This document shows, one piece after another, positions 34,395 to 42,519 of a stretch of 44,091 nucleotides of DNA. The stretch spans positions 1 to 44,091 of the forward strand of contig ONKL01000048.1 in NCBI GenBank assembly GCA_900318395.1, read 5' to 3'. Under the pieces are notes generated by a model. The model was given only the letters and a program-made list of their open reading frames with translations, was not told the origin of the DNA and did no database searches. Source of the stretch: an uncultured Prevotella sp. (GTDB lineage: Bacteria > Bacteroidota > Bacteroidia > Bacteroidales > Bacteroidaceae). Numbering within the stretch: position 1 is the first letter of the stretch; each line of letters opens with the position of its first letter. The translations under genes were made by a program, and so were the position numbers.

Positions 34395-34934
34395 CTATTT
34401 CCTCATCAGGAATTCCAAAGGAGAATCACCAGGCATGCCGCCACTGACCTTGACTTGGGCCGCGCCCGAGATAAAGCGGGTCTCACTTTGGTCATAGACT
34501 CGCGCATCCCAGAATCTGGTACTCTTGAATAGCAGATCGCTAATCGTCTCGAAGTTCATAACGAGGGGATACTCCTCGAGAGTGCGCACAGTGCCTGTAC
34601 CCTTGATACGCGTGTTACCGATGCTTCCCCCTTGTGCATCGTTTCCTGGCATCGTCTCCCATGTGATGTGCAGATCATCGGCTGTTATCTCATACTCCAT
34701 CTGTCCTAAAAACGAATCATAGTCTATAAGGGTTATCTTCTGGTTTGCCAGCAGGGTGTCGCCCTTTTCCTTGGTCATTAACATCAGATGGCTCAGTAGT
34801 CCCATGGCTCTCTCCATCGTAGCCGAGGCAGCGCGCTGGGGCTTGTCCTCATAGTTCTTTTCACCATCGTTCTCCTTCCAGCAGCCGACGAGCAAAAGTG
34901 AGACCATACACAAATATAACAAATTACGTTTCAT
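34395..34934 (-). CDS. Lipoprotein of unknown function
   Basis: A 179-residue predicted lipoprotein: lipobox ending SLLLVGC (Cys 18), then WKENDGEKN, an acidic start after the cysteine that would favour surface export in Bacteroidetes. The rest is soluble and mainly beta-rich by appearance; I do not recognise the family. It is the last gene in a run of five leftward envelope genes (39355 to 34395) and lies 27 nt after the stop of the beta-barrel gene. Confidence 0.65.
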   Translation of the reverse strand: MKRNLLYLCMVSLLLVGCWKENDGEKNYEDKPQRAASATMERAMGLLSHLMLMTKEKGDTLLANQKITLIDYDSFLGQMEYEITADDLHITWETMPGNDAQGGSIGNTRIKGTGTVRTLEEYPLVMNFETISDLLFKSTRFWDARVYDQSETRFISGAAQVKVSGGMPGDSPLEFLMRK

Positions 34935-34961
34935 ATCCTTTCCTGTTGTTGATGATTTTGA

Positions 34962-35582
34962 CTAAAATCGGTATCCGATACCACCTCTGAAGATACCAAA
35001 GGCTCCCAATCCAAACTCTCCGAAGCCGATGACATGACTATTTCCTACTTCGATACCGAGAATGGTGAGATGAACTGTGGGCTTGAACTTCTTCTCGTAG
35101 CTTTCGTCGTAGAAGCTCTTCTTCCAACGAAGACTTGGACCTATACCCATCTCAGAATAAGTGCGTACCCAGTTCTTCGTACGCCAATAATAGCGTGCTG
35201 AGCCTACGAGCGAGAAGTTCGTCTCGCGCTCCTCATGGACGGTGCTGCCACTGGCAATCTTCTTTCCTTTCTGATAGTAGGTGTGGAAACCTGCCGTCAC
35301 GCCAAAGGCCCAGTGCTTGGAGTGAAGGTAGCGGTAGTTCACGTCGAAGAGAGGCGGATGATAGGTGGCTTCTTTGTAATACTGCGCATTGTGGTAGGCA
35401 TGCGAGCCATACCCCCATTGCAGATCGTAGTCGCTGTAGTACGTATTGGCCTTAAAGTCGTTGAGCGACCAGTAGCCGATATCGATACTGAGCAGATGCC
35501 GATAACTCGCTTTTTCCTGTGCCTCTGCGCTCAGTGCGATCACTACACAAATCAATGATAGAAAAATGCAATGTCTTCTCAT
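34962..35582 (-). CDS. Small outer membrane beta-barrel protein
   Basis: A 206-residue protein with a signal peptide (LSLICVVIALSAEAQ) and alternating polar and aromatic strands through to a terminal aromatic residue (FGIFRGGIGYRF), the outer membrane insertion signal. Eight strands are plausible. The family is unknown. The leader between it and the upstream gene contains the same TTTGCTTTCTTTTTC-type sequence (read on the plus strand) as two of the lipoprotein genes nearby, which suggests shared translational or promoter context. Confidence 0.7.
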   Translation of the reverse strand: MRRHCIFLSLICVVIALSAEAQEKASYRHLLSIDIGYWSLNDFKANTYYSDYDLQWGYGSHAYHNAQYYKEATYHPPLFDVNYRYLHSKHWAFGVTAGFHTYYQKGKKIASGSTVHEERETNFSLVGSARYYWRTKNWVRTYSEMGIGPSLRWKKSFYDESYEKKFKPTVHLTILGIEVGNSHVIGFGEFGLGAFGIFRGGIGYRF

Positions 35583-35616
35583 GAATTTGCTTTCTTTTTC
35601 GATGGTTCTTTATTTT

Positions 35617-35684
35617 ATTGCTTCATGATAACGGCAATTTTTTACGAAATAATAAAAGATTGATTGTCCCAGGGGGTGGGACAA
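35617..35684 (+). repeat. Dispersed element with TGTCCCA palindrome, copy A
   Basis: This stretch resembles the minus strand of 43800-43873: ATGATAACGGCAATT, an ACGAAATAATAA-like middle, then the 19-bp palindrome TGTCCCAGGGGGTGGGACA (35665-35683). It overlaps the 3' end of the lipoprotein gene 35623-36216 and supplies its last 20 codons and stop. Confidence 0.7.
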
Positions 35685-36216
35685 GTCGCTCGCTGCTTGG
35701 CAGCAGGCGCGAATCCAGGAACAGTGTATTTACTTGGCTAAAATGAATGGGGTCTGTATGGACAGTCCTGACAGGAACTGTAATTCCCCCTTCGCAGCCG
35801 TTTTTCCTTGTTTCTATCTTGTCTCCATATTCCGAAACGAATATGAGACGCCCATATTGAATGCAGCCACCAGGAGTTTCACGAACATGGAAGAACCACG
35901 ATCTGTAGTCGGGTGAGCGTCTAAATTCTACATCAGTCCATCCATTCTCTTTCGCTAACTGCACTGCAATGGAATCGATGATGACGTTGGGTTCAAGTAT
36001 GTCAAGCGATTCTACGACATCACCAACAATGTTTCCTTCATCATCCCCAAAGAAGTAGTGTTTCACGACCTGCCAAGCCTGCTCCCTCGTTAATGGGGTG
36101 TCTCTTCTTTCAAATGTTCTTTCTCCATCAGTTATTGTCCACTCAGGAGCTTCCCACTCTTTCGCACATGAAGCGAATAACAATGTACTTAAAAATATAT
36201 AAAGAAATCTTCTCAT
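35623..36216 (-). CDS. Lipoprotein of unknown function with repeat-derived C-terminus
   Basis: A 197-residue predicted lipoprotein: signal peptide with lipobox LLFASC (Cys 17), then AKEWEAPEW. The middle (LTREQAWQVVKHYFFGDDEG, then EFRRSPDYRSWFFHVRE) looks like a normal globular domain, family unknown. The last 20 residues or so (RLVPPPGTINLLLFRKKLPLS) are read from a dispersed repeat element whose other copy is non-coding at 43.8 kb, so the natural C-terminus may have been replaced. The ATG at 36216 is chosen because it begins the signal peptide. Confidence 0.6.
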   Translation of the reverse strand: MRRFLYIFLSTLLFASCAKEWEAPEWTITDGERTFERRDTPLTREQAWQVVKHYFFGDDEGNIVGDVVESLDILEPNVIIDSIAVQLAKENGWTDVEFRRSPDYRSWFFHVRETPGGCIQYGRLIFVSEYGDKIETRKNGCEGGITVPVRTVHTDPIHFSQVNTLFLDSRLLPSSERLVPPPGTINLLLFRKKLPLS

Positions 36217-36280
36217 AACTCGATAATTAAAACAAACTAGTACACACGGTTCCAGGAACAGTGTGTTTTTTATTGTAACA

Positions 36281-36907
36281 TTATTCATATTGAGTATTCC
36301 ATATCTCGTATTCAACAAGACCATTCAAAGTATAGATGCATGAATGGTCGATGGCATCAAATCGTAGGTCGGAAAGCCTCAGGGTTATGTACGATTTATC
36401 ATCAGTCTTGCTCGTGCTTACCACAGTGATCTTGCCACTTAAGACCGTTGCCTGTATCAAGATGTCTTCCTTCCAAGTAGGCGTGTATGCAGCGCTAGCA
36501 TGGAATTGGCTGCTGTCAAATGTATCTCCTGCCTTCATATCGCTGAAATAAATAGGTTCGTTGCTATCAAAATCAATAGTAAGCATATAGAAGACATCCG
36601 ATCCCTTGATATTGGCTCCAAATCCCATGTGGTAGACTGCGAGTTCATTACCACTGTTATACCAGATTTCTCTACCTAAGTAGCAATGAGGGGGATTATA
36701 CCCCTCACCGCTTTTATACATCACTCCAGTGCTGGTCTTACCATTGTCTGACTGGATGAGCAAGACATTTACCTCTTTCGTTACAGGGGGTACAACACTC
36801 TCATCGTCATCACTACTACAAGCCGCCAGCAGCACCGATGCCAGCAGCATCAGAATTGCATAATAGCTTTGTTTCTTCATGATCATACAATTGAATCTAA
36901 CTTTCAT
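36281..36907 (-). CDS. Surface-type lipoprotein of unknown function (copy 1)
   Basis: A 208-residue predicted lipoprotein with lipobox VLLAAC followed by SSDDDE, the acidic signal that sends lipoproteins to the cell surface in Bacteroidetes. The mature part has no family I recognise. The ATG at 36907 is preferred because the sequence before it (GAAAGCAAAT on the minus strand) is the same as before the ATG of the lipoprotein at 43333; an internal ATG at 36880 gives a more usual signal peptide and cannot be excluded. It follows the outer membrane protein gene on the same strand and shares a conserved upstream block (36963-37004) with the 43333 gene. Confidence 0.7.
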   Translation of the reverse strand: MKVRFNCMIMKKQSYYAILMLLASVLLAACSSDDDESVVPPVTKEVNVLLIQSDNGKTSTGVMYKSGEGYNPPHCYLGREIWYNSGNELAVYHMGFGANIKGSDVFYMLTIDFDSNEPIYFSDMKAGDTFDSSQFHASAAYTPTWKEDILIQATVLSGKITVVSTSKTDDKSYITLRLSDLRFDAIDHSCIYTLNGLVEYEIWNTQYE

Positions 36908-37066
36908 ATTTGCTTTCTTTTCTATGGTTCTTTTTTTATATAACAGAAAACCCCAGTAAACCTTGCAAGATTTCACTGAATTTTATGATTCTTTAAACAT
37001 TAATCATCTTCCTATGCTGCATCGTGTTGATATATCACAGGGAAAGACTTCATCATTTATGTTGTA

Positions 37067-39355
37067 TTACATTCTCTGAAGTTCACTCTGCCCTGCCTGG
37101 CCACCCTTGTATTTAGACTTCGAGGGGTTGAAAGTATATACGGCTCTGAGGTAGAAGCCACGGGCATGAGGGTTGTTCCATTTCTCATATCGTACCCCAT
37201 TGGTTGTTAATGACCACCGATCACGATAGGTATCGAATATGTCACTGACATTTCCTGATAGGCTCCAATTCCCTATTTGCTTCTGTATAGTGACGGAGGA
37301 ATTAAAATAAGGCATGCAATATGCGAATGAGTCGTATTGTGCAGAATTACCGTCCAGGACAACAATCACAGTCCACTGCCTAGGAAGTGAGATGTGGTTA
37401 TTCCACTGGTAGTTGAATCCTATTCCACAATAGCTTTCACCATTATCATGAAGTATCTGTCCACTAACTCCAATTTGAAAAGACGGCTTCCATATTCCGA
37501 AAGTAGGAGAATAAGAAAGATTGGCATCATAGGTCTGCATATCAAGATTCTTGAAATTCGAGATCGAAATAGGCACCTCACCTATTGGCAGATTATAGAA
37601 GTGCGAATCATCCTTATGGTATTTGTAGGCAGCGTCAAGAATCAAATCACGATGTTGTATAGTCATAGAGAAGCGATGCGTATAGGTAGGCTTCAATTCC
37701 GGATTCCCCCCTTCAGCACTGAAACTGTTATTATATTGGACATCATTTCGCAACTGGTAATAACTGGGGCGCCTGACAATGGTTCGATAGCTTAGATCCA
37801 AATTTGTAAGACCTTTTGAATAGGACAGGGAAAAGGAAGGGAACAGGTTGTTGTAAATCCTGCTGGCGTTGTCCTCATGCCTCCCATTATTCTCGTAATC
37901 AAAATCCACATGCTCATATCGCAGTCCTAACGAAGTTGAAATGCTGCCGAAATCTCGTGAATAGGTTAAGAACACATTTTGAGCTTTTTGTTTCGAAATA
38001 TTTGTCGAGCTGGGGAATATTTGGGCGATTTCATCATTCTTCATTTCATAGTTCTGGTCGCTTTGCGTATTCATGACCTCAAATCCCCATTCTGCCGTTC
38101 CTCCAAGCAACTGATGATTGCTCCATGCTTTCAGTGCCCATAATCTGGTTTTGCTCACACTGGAGTTGTTCACTTCCGAAGGAAAACCCTTTCTGGTTTC
38201 CCGTTCAGACCCATCTTTGTTGACATTATTATATGCAAAAGTCGCATCAGCGTTTATCTGCCACTTATCTGATATCGTATTCTGATAGTATGCATTGACC
38301 TGATGGTTAGTTGGCTTTGATGCTATATCTGAATAAGCATCAAATACCTCAACCTTGCTCCCTTCATGATAGTTGACGTGATTATCCGTGCAGAAATGCT
38401 GTTGCCCAGAGAAAGTGCCAGAATACCTCAACCCTATCTGTGATCTTTCGGTAAAATTATAGTTCAAGCCCGACGTTATCATGATGAGTGGATACATCTT
38501 TTTCCAAAGCAGGTTTTCACTCTCTATTTTAATTGGCATCTCATTAAACTTGAAGTGATAATAGTCATTTTGATCCTGTTCCCACTGATTCAGATAATAA
38601 GTGCCATTCAGAAATACATCCAGTTTTTGGTGGCGATAATTCAGGCTTGCCTGACCCAAGAACTTGTTTTTGCCATTATAGTTGTATTGGGTAAAGATCC
38701 GTCCTCCTAACCCTTCTCCCACAGGCCTCTTGGTTGTAATGATAATGACAGCGTCGGCATCGGCAGCATATTTGCTGCCAGGATTCAGTTCCAACTTAAC
38801 ATCCTTGATGTCGCTACTGTTTATCTCCTCCAGTTCTTTGCTGTCCCGCATCAGGCGGTTATTGATATATACAAGTGTCTTCTTATGACCGACTATCTGG
38901 AAATTCTCATCTTTCTTCCGTAATAAGGGTAATAGCTTCAAAACATCGTCTGCATTACCAAGTTTACTTAATATGGTATTCTCCACAGGAGCAACCAATG
39001 TACCATTTCTCATTTGATAGGCGGGACGATGGCCTGTGATGATGACATCGCCGACCTTTAGTTCCTCCTCCTTCATTTCAACTGTCATTCCATTCTTAGG
39101 TTGAAGATACTGGGTGACATATCCAACAAAACTCACCTTCAGTAGTTTCTCCGAAGTATTGCAGTCTATGTGGAATTTGCCATTCTCGTCTGTTGTTGTT
39201 CCAGTCACATATGCCGAATCTTCGGCTGCTATAACTGATACACTGGCAAAAGGTATCGGCTCGCGGTTTTCGTCGAAAACAATACCTTCAACGCCCTGCG
39301 CTTTTACACAGGTCGCAACAATTAACAATGAAATTGTAACAAGAATCTGGTTCAT
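37067..39355 (-). CDS. TonB-receptor-like outer membrane beta-barrel protein
   Basis: A 762-residue outer membrane protein. Signal peptide (ILVTISLLIVATCVKAQ), an N-terminal carboxypeptidase-regulatory-like beta domain (about 21-105, GIVFDENREPIPFASVSVI), a plug-like region (about 110-215, DADAVIIITTKRP at its end) and a long C-terminal barrel of the outer membrane beta-barrel family. No TonB box and no SusD partner are evident. It may bind or import a peptide, metal chelate or other ligand. A ten-codon ORF ends 3 nt before its ATG. Remnants of a second copy lie at 43606-43682. It is divergently placed to the TPR-HTH regulator, with a small lipoprotein gene between. Confidence 0.85.
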   Translation of the reverse strand: MNQILVTISLLIVATCVKAQGVEGIVFDENREPIPFASVSVIAAEDSAYVTGTTTDENGKFHIDCNTSEKLLKVSFVGYVTQYLQPKNGMTVEMKEEELKVGDVIITGHRPAYQMRNGTLVAPVENTILSKLGNADDVLKLLPLLRKKDENFQIVGHKKTLVYINNRLMRDSKELEEINSSDIKDVKLELNPGSKYAADADAVIIITTKRPVGEGLGGRIFTQYNYNGKNKFLGQASLNYRHQKLDVFLNGTYYLNQWEQDQNDYYHFKFNEMPIKIESENLLWKKMYPLIMITSGLNYNFTERSQIGLRYSGTFSGQQHFCTDNHVNYHEGSKVEVFDAYSDIASKPTNHQVNAYYQNTISDKWQINADATFAYNNVNKDGSERETRKGFPSEVNNSSVSKTRLWALKAWSNHQLLGGTAEWGFEVMNTQSDQNYEMKNDEIAQIFPSSTNISKQKAQNVFLTYSRDFGSISTSLGLRYEHVDFDYENNGRHEDNASRIYNNLFPSFSLSYSKGLTNLDLSYRTIVRRPSYYQLRNDVQYNNSFSAEGGNPELKPTYTHRFSMTIQHRDLILDAAYKYHKDDSHFYNLPIGEVPISISNFKNLDMQTYDANLSYSPTFGIWKPSFQIGVSGQILHDNGESYCGIGFNYQWNNHISLPRQWTVIVVLDGNSAQYDSFAYCMPYFNSSVTIQKQIGNWSLSGNVSDIFDTYRDRWSLTTNGVRYEKWNNPHARGFYLRAVYTFNPSKSKYKGGQAGQSELQRM

Positions 39356-39358
39356 CTC

Positions 39359-39391
39359 TTATTCTACTTTTGTAATGGTGTAAGGCTCCAT
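39359..39391 (-). CDS. Ten-codon upstream ORF (MEPYTITKVE)
   Basis: The ORF ends 3 nt before the ATG of the outer membrane protein gene. The same ten codons, with about 60 bp of near-identical sequence around them, recur at 43685-43717 before the remnant of the second copy of that gene. It could be a leader peptide that couples translation to the receptor gene, or the end of a longer frame (FVLMEPYTITKVE). Function unknown. Confidence 0.4.
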   Translation of the reverse strand: MEPYTITKVE

Positions 39392-39429
39392 GAGTACAAA
39401 TGTCTTTTCCTTGTCTGGAATTCTATTTC

Positions 39430-39795
39430 CTACCGCTTCTTTCCATTTATCACTGGTACTATATATACCTTTCCATCAAACTTTACATGAGCATCATCTG
39501 CCAGAACTCCATTCTTAACCAACGACTCAAAATGCGCATGATCAACACTATCACTGGATAAATTGAAATAGTAGCGATTGCCATCTGAGTCTAATAGAGC
39601 CCAATTGGACAACCAGTTTTCATAATAAACTGTTGCAGCCTCACCTTTTGCATCTCTGATATAGTCACCATAGATCGGATAATTTGGCCTGGGTATACTA
39701 TTATCCGGGGCATCTTCATCACTGCTACAAGAAGATACTGTCATACCGATAAACAACATGGCAAAAGCCAATACAAACAAAACTTTCTTTTCCAT
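39430..39795 (-). CDS. Small surface-type lipoprotein
   Basis: A 121-residue predicted lipoprotein: signal peptide with lipobox MTVSSC (Cys 23), then SSDEDAPDN, an acidic surface-export signal. The short mature domain has YYENWLSNWALLDSDGNRY and a C-terminal YIVPVINGKKR; the family is not recognised. The ATG at 39795 is chosen because AAAGA-rich sequence precedes it as in the other lipoprotein genes nearby and it gives a normal signal peptide; an upstream ATG at 39813 is possible. It is the first gene after the leftward promoter at 39881-39912. Confidence 0.65.
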   Translation of the reverse strand: MEKKVLFVLAFAMLFIGMTVSSCSSDEDAPDNSIPRPNYPIYGDYIRDAKGEAATVYYENWLSNWALLDSDGNRYYFNLSSDSVDHAHFESLVKNGVLADDAHVKFDGKVYIVPVINGKKR

Positions 39796-39880
39796 AATCT
39801 TTCTTTTAATCATTTATTACTATGTTTATACTTGCCCCATTGTGATGCTTTGTCAGACAACTTGGAGCGTTATCGCATTG

Positions 39881-39912
39881 CAAAATTAGGTAAGGGAATG
39901 GAATAATCCAAG
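39881..39912 (-). promoter_or_regulatory. Promoter of the lipoprotein-OMP operon
   Basis: On the minus strand CTTG (39909-39912), a 20-nt spacer and TAATTTTG (39881-39888). The leader to the ATG at 39795 would be about 80 nt. Confidence 0.45.
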
Positions 39913-39979
39913 TTTTTTGCTGACTTTTTCCAATCGGACGTTGCAAGCCAAAAACTCGCAAACGAATTAATAATCAGCG

Positions 39980-39998
39980 TGTTGCATGAAATGCAACA
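39980..39998. promoter_or_regulatory. Candidate operator palindrome
   Basis: TGTTGCAT GAA ATGCAACA, a perfect 8-bp inverted repeat about 80 nt upstream of the regulator's -33 box. Related half-sites occur on both sides. Binding by the TPR-HTH regulator is an inference. Confidence 0.35.
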
Positions 39999-40076
39999 TC
40001 AAAAACACAGTATAAATGCAGCAATGAAAAGCCAATTATGACGTTGCTGGGCGCATAAAACAAAAAAGAAAATTGC

Positions 40077-40106
40077 TTTGTGTTACCAATTTTTTTAGTA
40101 CCTTTG
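40077..40106 (+). promoter_or_regulatory. Promoter of the TPR-HTH regulator
   Basis: TTTG (40077-40080), an 18-nt spacer and TACCTTTG (40099-40106), only 10 nt before the ATG at 40117. Confidence 0.55.
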
Positions 40107-40116
40107 CATCGTGACA

Positions 40117-41691
40117 ATGAAAATGAGATCATATATTCAGTTCTTTATGATACTTGCATCCATCATCATGATGGGATGCAAAGGTGGAAATGTGACCGCT
40201 CAGTTAGAACAGATAGATTCACTATTGGTTCACGATAAAGTAGATTCCGCACTTGCCAGACTTTCAGAATTAAGGATTACGAATTCTAACCAAGCAGATT
40301 CTGCCTATTTTATCCTATTGAGGACAGAAGCACGAAATAGACTCATGACGCTCACCCAAGAGGATAGTTTAATTGACTACAGCGTTAATTACTATGAAAA
40401 AACACTCGACGATGAGAAAAAAGCCCGTGCCTATTATTATAAAGGTGCCATATCCTATGAACTCACAAACAAATTGGTGCCATCTATTTATTTAATCAAA
40501 TATGCCGAAGAGTATGCAGAAAAAACTAATAATTTACTTTTGAAGCATAAAATTTATGAAACACTTTCTTATTATAATAATCTTGCCTACGAATATGATT
40601 TATCACTGCATTATGCAAAAAGAGCATATCAAGTAGCCCAAAAATTGAGTGATAAGAATCGACAGGCTATAGCTCTTATCTATATGGTTGGTAGCTATTC
40701 TTATTTGGGGAAGACTGATAGTGTGGCAATTTGTATTCAGGAATGTCTACCCCTTGCTGATTATATCACAGATACAGATAAAGCGTATCTATATACCAGA
40801 ATTGGAGAATTTTATGTAGATACAGAGCCAGAAATGGCAGAGAGATATTTAAAGAAAGCTGTAGGTATCCATCCTCAGTCATGGACTTATCTGGCATTAT
40901 CTAACCTATACATCAAACAAGGTCAAGTTGATAAAGCCCAAGCCGTCTGGAACAAAGCTCTTGAAATAAACGGTAGTACACGTGTTAGAATCGAAATCCT
41001 CAAGGCTATGCGCCAGCAAAGTATGGAGCAGAAGGATTTCATGCAGGCCAATGCTTTGGCAGATAGTATCCTCAAGACGCAAGAGCGATTCTATGAAGGG
41101 CAAAGAAAAGACCAGATTGCGGAAATTCAGGCGAAATATGACAAAGAGACCGCTGTGCGCGACTTGCGAGAGAAGTATATGACCTGGGGGTTAGGGCTTC
41201 TGGCACTGACAACAATCATCGTGACTTTCCTCGGCTATAAGAGCCGTCAAGGCATGAAAGCCAAAAAGGAATTAGCAGAGAGTAAGATCCAGTTGGACGC
41301 CTATACGAAAAAGGCTTCAGAACTGGAAAGCAGCGGCAAGGCCAGCGCCACGGAAATCAACAAACTGCATGAGAAGATCAATGAGCTGACGCATCAACAT
41401 TCGGGTATCCTCGCCAAAGGCAGGGAACTCTACGATGCCATTGAGACTGGTGAAACCACCGTCCGCTGGTCGAAGGATGACTTCATCAACTATCTAGAGT
41501 ATTACAAGATGAAAGACCTGCCTTTCGTCAACGAGATGGAAACGGACTACAACCACCTGTCGCCCAAATACATCTTCTTCGCCATTCTGGAGCATGAGGG
41601 CAAGAGCGATGAGGACATCCTGCGCATCATGGGCATCAGCGAGAGCACCCTCCGCTCCACCCGCTCCCGCATCAACAGCAAGAAACGGTAA
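40117..41691 (+). CDS. Membrane-anchored TPR regulator with C-terminal HTH
   Basis: A 524-residue one-component regulator. An N-terminal lipobox (SIIMMGC, Cys 21) is followed by about 300 residues of TPR-like helices, expected in the periplasm, one membrane helix (about 354-374, WGLGLLALTTIIVTFLGY), a coiled coil (about 385-435) and a C-terminal LuxR-like HTH (ILRIMGISESTLRSTRSRIN) in the cytoplasm. This order is common in Bacteroidales regulators that sense envelope signals and control adjacent surface genes. GTG at 40111 and ATG at 40123 are alternative starts. It stands divergent to the lipoprotein-OMP operon. The last 48 codons, minus an internal block, recur at 42520-42667. Confidence 0.8.
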   Translation: MKMRSYIQFFMILASIIMMGCKGGNVTAQLEQIDSLLVHDKVDSALARLSELRITNSNQADSAYFILLRTEARNRLMTLTQEDSLIDYSVNYYEKTLDDEKKARAYYYKGAISYELTNKLVPSIYLIKYAEEYAEKTNNLLLKHKIYETLSYYNNLAYEYDLSLHYAKRAYQVAQKLSDKNRQAIALIYMVGSYSYLGKTDSVAICIQECLPLADYITDTDKAYLYTRIGEFYVDTEPEMAERYLKKAVGIHPQSWTYLALSNLYIKQGQVDKAQAVWNKALEINGSTRVRIEILKAMRQQSMEQKDFMQANALADSILKTQERFYEGQRKDQIAEIQAKYDKETAVRDLREKYMTWGLGLLALTTIIVTFLGYKSRQGMKAKKELAESKIQLDAYTKKASELESSGKASATEINKLHEKINELTHQHSGILAKGRELYDAIETGETTVRWSKDDFINYLEYYKMKDLPFVNEMETDYNHLSPKYIFFAILEHEGKSDEDILRIMGISESTLRSTRSRINSKKR

Positions 41692-41710
41692 CACCATAAA
41701 AATGAGGTTG

Positions 41711-42103
41711 TTATGCGTACTCTAGGATGAGATCAGCATTTATTCCTAGTCTAGAGTGAAGACGTTTGGCAAATGACATAGATATACGTCTGCGACCACT
41801 CATAATCTGACTGAACTGAGACTCATTAACGCCCAATAGTTTTGCTACATCTTTCTGACGCAAGCCATGGGAATAAAAATATTCTTCGATACTAGCAATA
41901 AGCGGTGACTTCTGGCGCAAAGGGAGAATATTGAGATACTCGTCCTCATATTGAGCCATCTGTTTGCTCAACTGGGCTATTTCCTGAGTATAGGCATTAT
42001 CCATTTCAGGCTCAAGCATACCTTTAGCGGTAGCCTCAGTTATCAGCCGCTCCACATGAGCCTTGACTTCATCATACTGCTTTCGAGTTGTCAGTTTCTC
42101 CAT
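41711..42103 (-). CDS. higA: HigA-type antitoxin, XRE-family HTH
   Basis: A 130-residue protein whose C-terminal half is an XRE-like helix-turn-helix (HGLRQKDVAKLLGVNESQFS, about 80-99, then SGRRRISMSFAKRLHSRLGI). The N-terminal half is helical and charged. It lies 18 nt downstream of a HigB-type toxin gene in the usual toxin-first order of higBA, so it most likely neutralises the toxin and represses the operon. Confidence 0.85.
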   Translation of the reverse strand: MEKLTTRKQYDEVKAHVERLITEATAKGMLEPEMDNAYTQEIAQLSKQMAQYEDEYLNILPLRQKSPLIASIEEYFYSHGLRQKDVAKLLGVNESQFSQIMSGRRRISMSFAKRLHSRLGINADLILEYA

Positions 42104-42121
42104 TGTAAATCCTCCTTACTA

Positions 42122-42415
42122 TTAAATCGTTGCACAATCTATCTTATTGTATTCCGCATGGGTTCCCACAAAACGAATGGTCATTACCCCCGCAACAAAA
42201 ACAACTACAGCCACAACACGATAGTTATTTCCTCCTATGTTGAACACGTAGCGTCCGTTTTTTATGTAGTCTGCCGAAGGGAACATCTTTTTCAAATCCA
42301 TATGACTAGTCCATTGAGCTGTTCTCACCTCTTCTATCCATTTGTTTAAGGGTTTGACAGCATTGGCATGTGTTTGAACAAAGTCATCCAAGAGTACCTT
42401 ATTGGCAATAATCAT
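42122..42415 (-). CDS. higB: HigB-type mRNA interferase toxin
   Basis: A 97-residue RelE-superfamily protein of the HigB type (PF09907). The C-terminal region NIGGNNYRVVAVVVFVAGVMTIRFVGTHAEYNKID has the family pattern, in which ribosome-dependent mRNA cleavage is the known activity. Its ATG at 42415 lies 22 nt after a consensus -7 box; a frame extending to 42439 would cover the promoter. It forms a toxin-antitoxin operon with the following HTH gene. Confidence 0.85.
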   Translation of the reverse strand: MIIANKVLLDDFVQTHANAVKPLNKWIEEVRTAQWTSHMDLKKMFPSADYIKNGRYVFNIGGNNYRVVAVVVFVAGVMTIRFVGTHAEYNKIDCATI

Positions 42416-42436
42416 AATCTTATATATTTGACTGTG

Positions 42437-42468
42437 CAAAGATATGACTTTCTTTCCAATTTAGCAAA
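42437..42468 (-). promoter_or_regulatory. Promoter of higBA
   Basis: On the minus strand TTTG (42465-42468), a 20-nt spacer and TATCTTTG (42437-42444) match the consensus exactly. Confidence 0.65.
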
Positions 42469-42519
42469 TTAATTTGCAGTAATGTAAAGATTTGGAGGAA
42501 ATTTTAACTCTTTCGATCT

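Larger units (their letters stand above)
39796..40116. other. Divergent regulatory region between lipoprotein-OMP operon and TPR-HTH regulator
   Basis: No gene is seen. It holds the two promoters annotated here and several GTTGCA-type motifs: ATTGCAAAA near 39877, CGTTGCAAGCC near 39940, an 8-bp perfect palindrome TGTTGCAT-GAA-ATGCAACA at 39980-39998, and CGTTGCTGG near 40043. These are candidate binding sites for the adjacent regulator. Confidence 0.55.

Noticed and set aside
36482-36492. GTGTATGCAG in a lipoprotein gene as a third copy of the inverted-repeat core
   Set aside because: Only ten bases match and no flanking similarity is seen.
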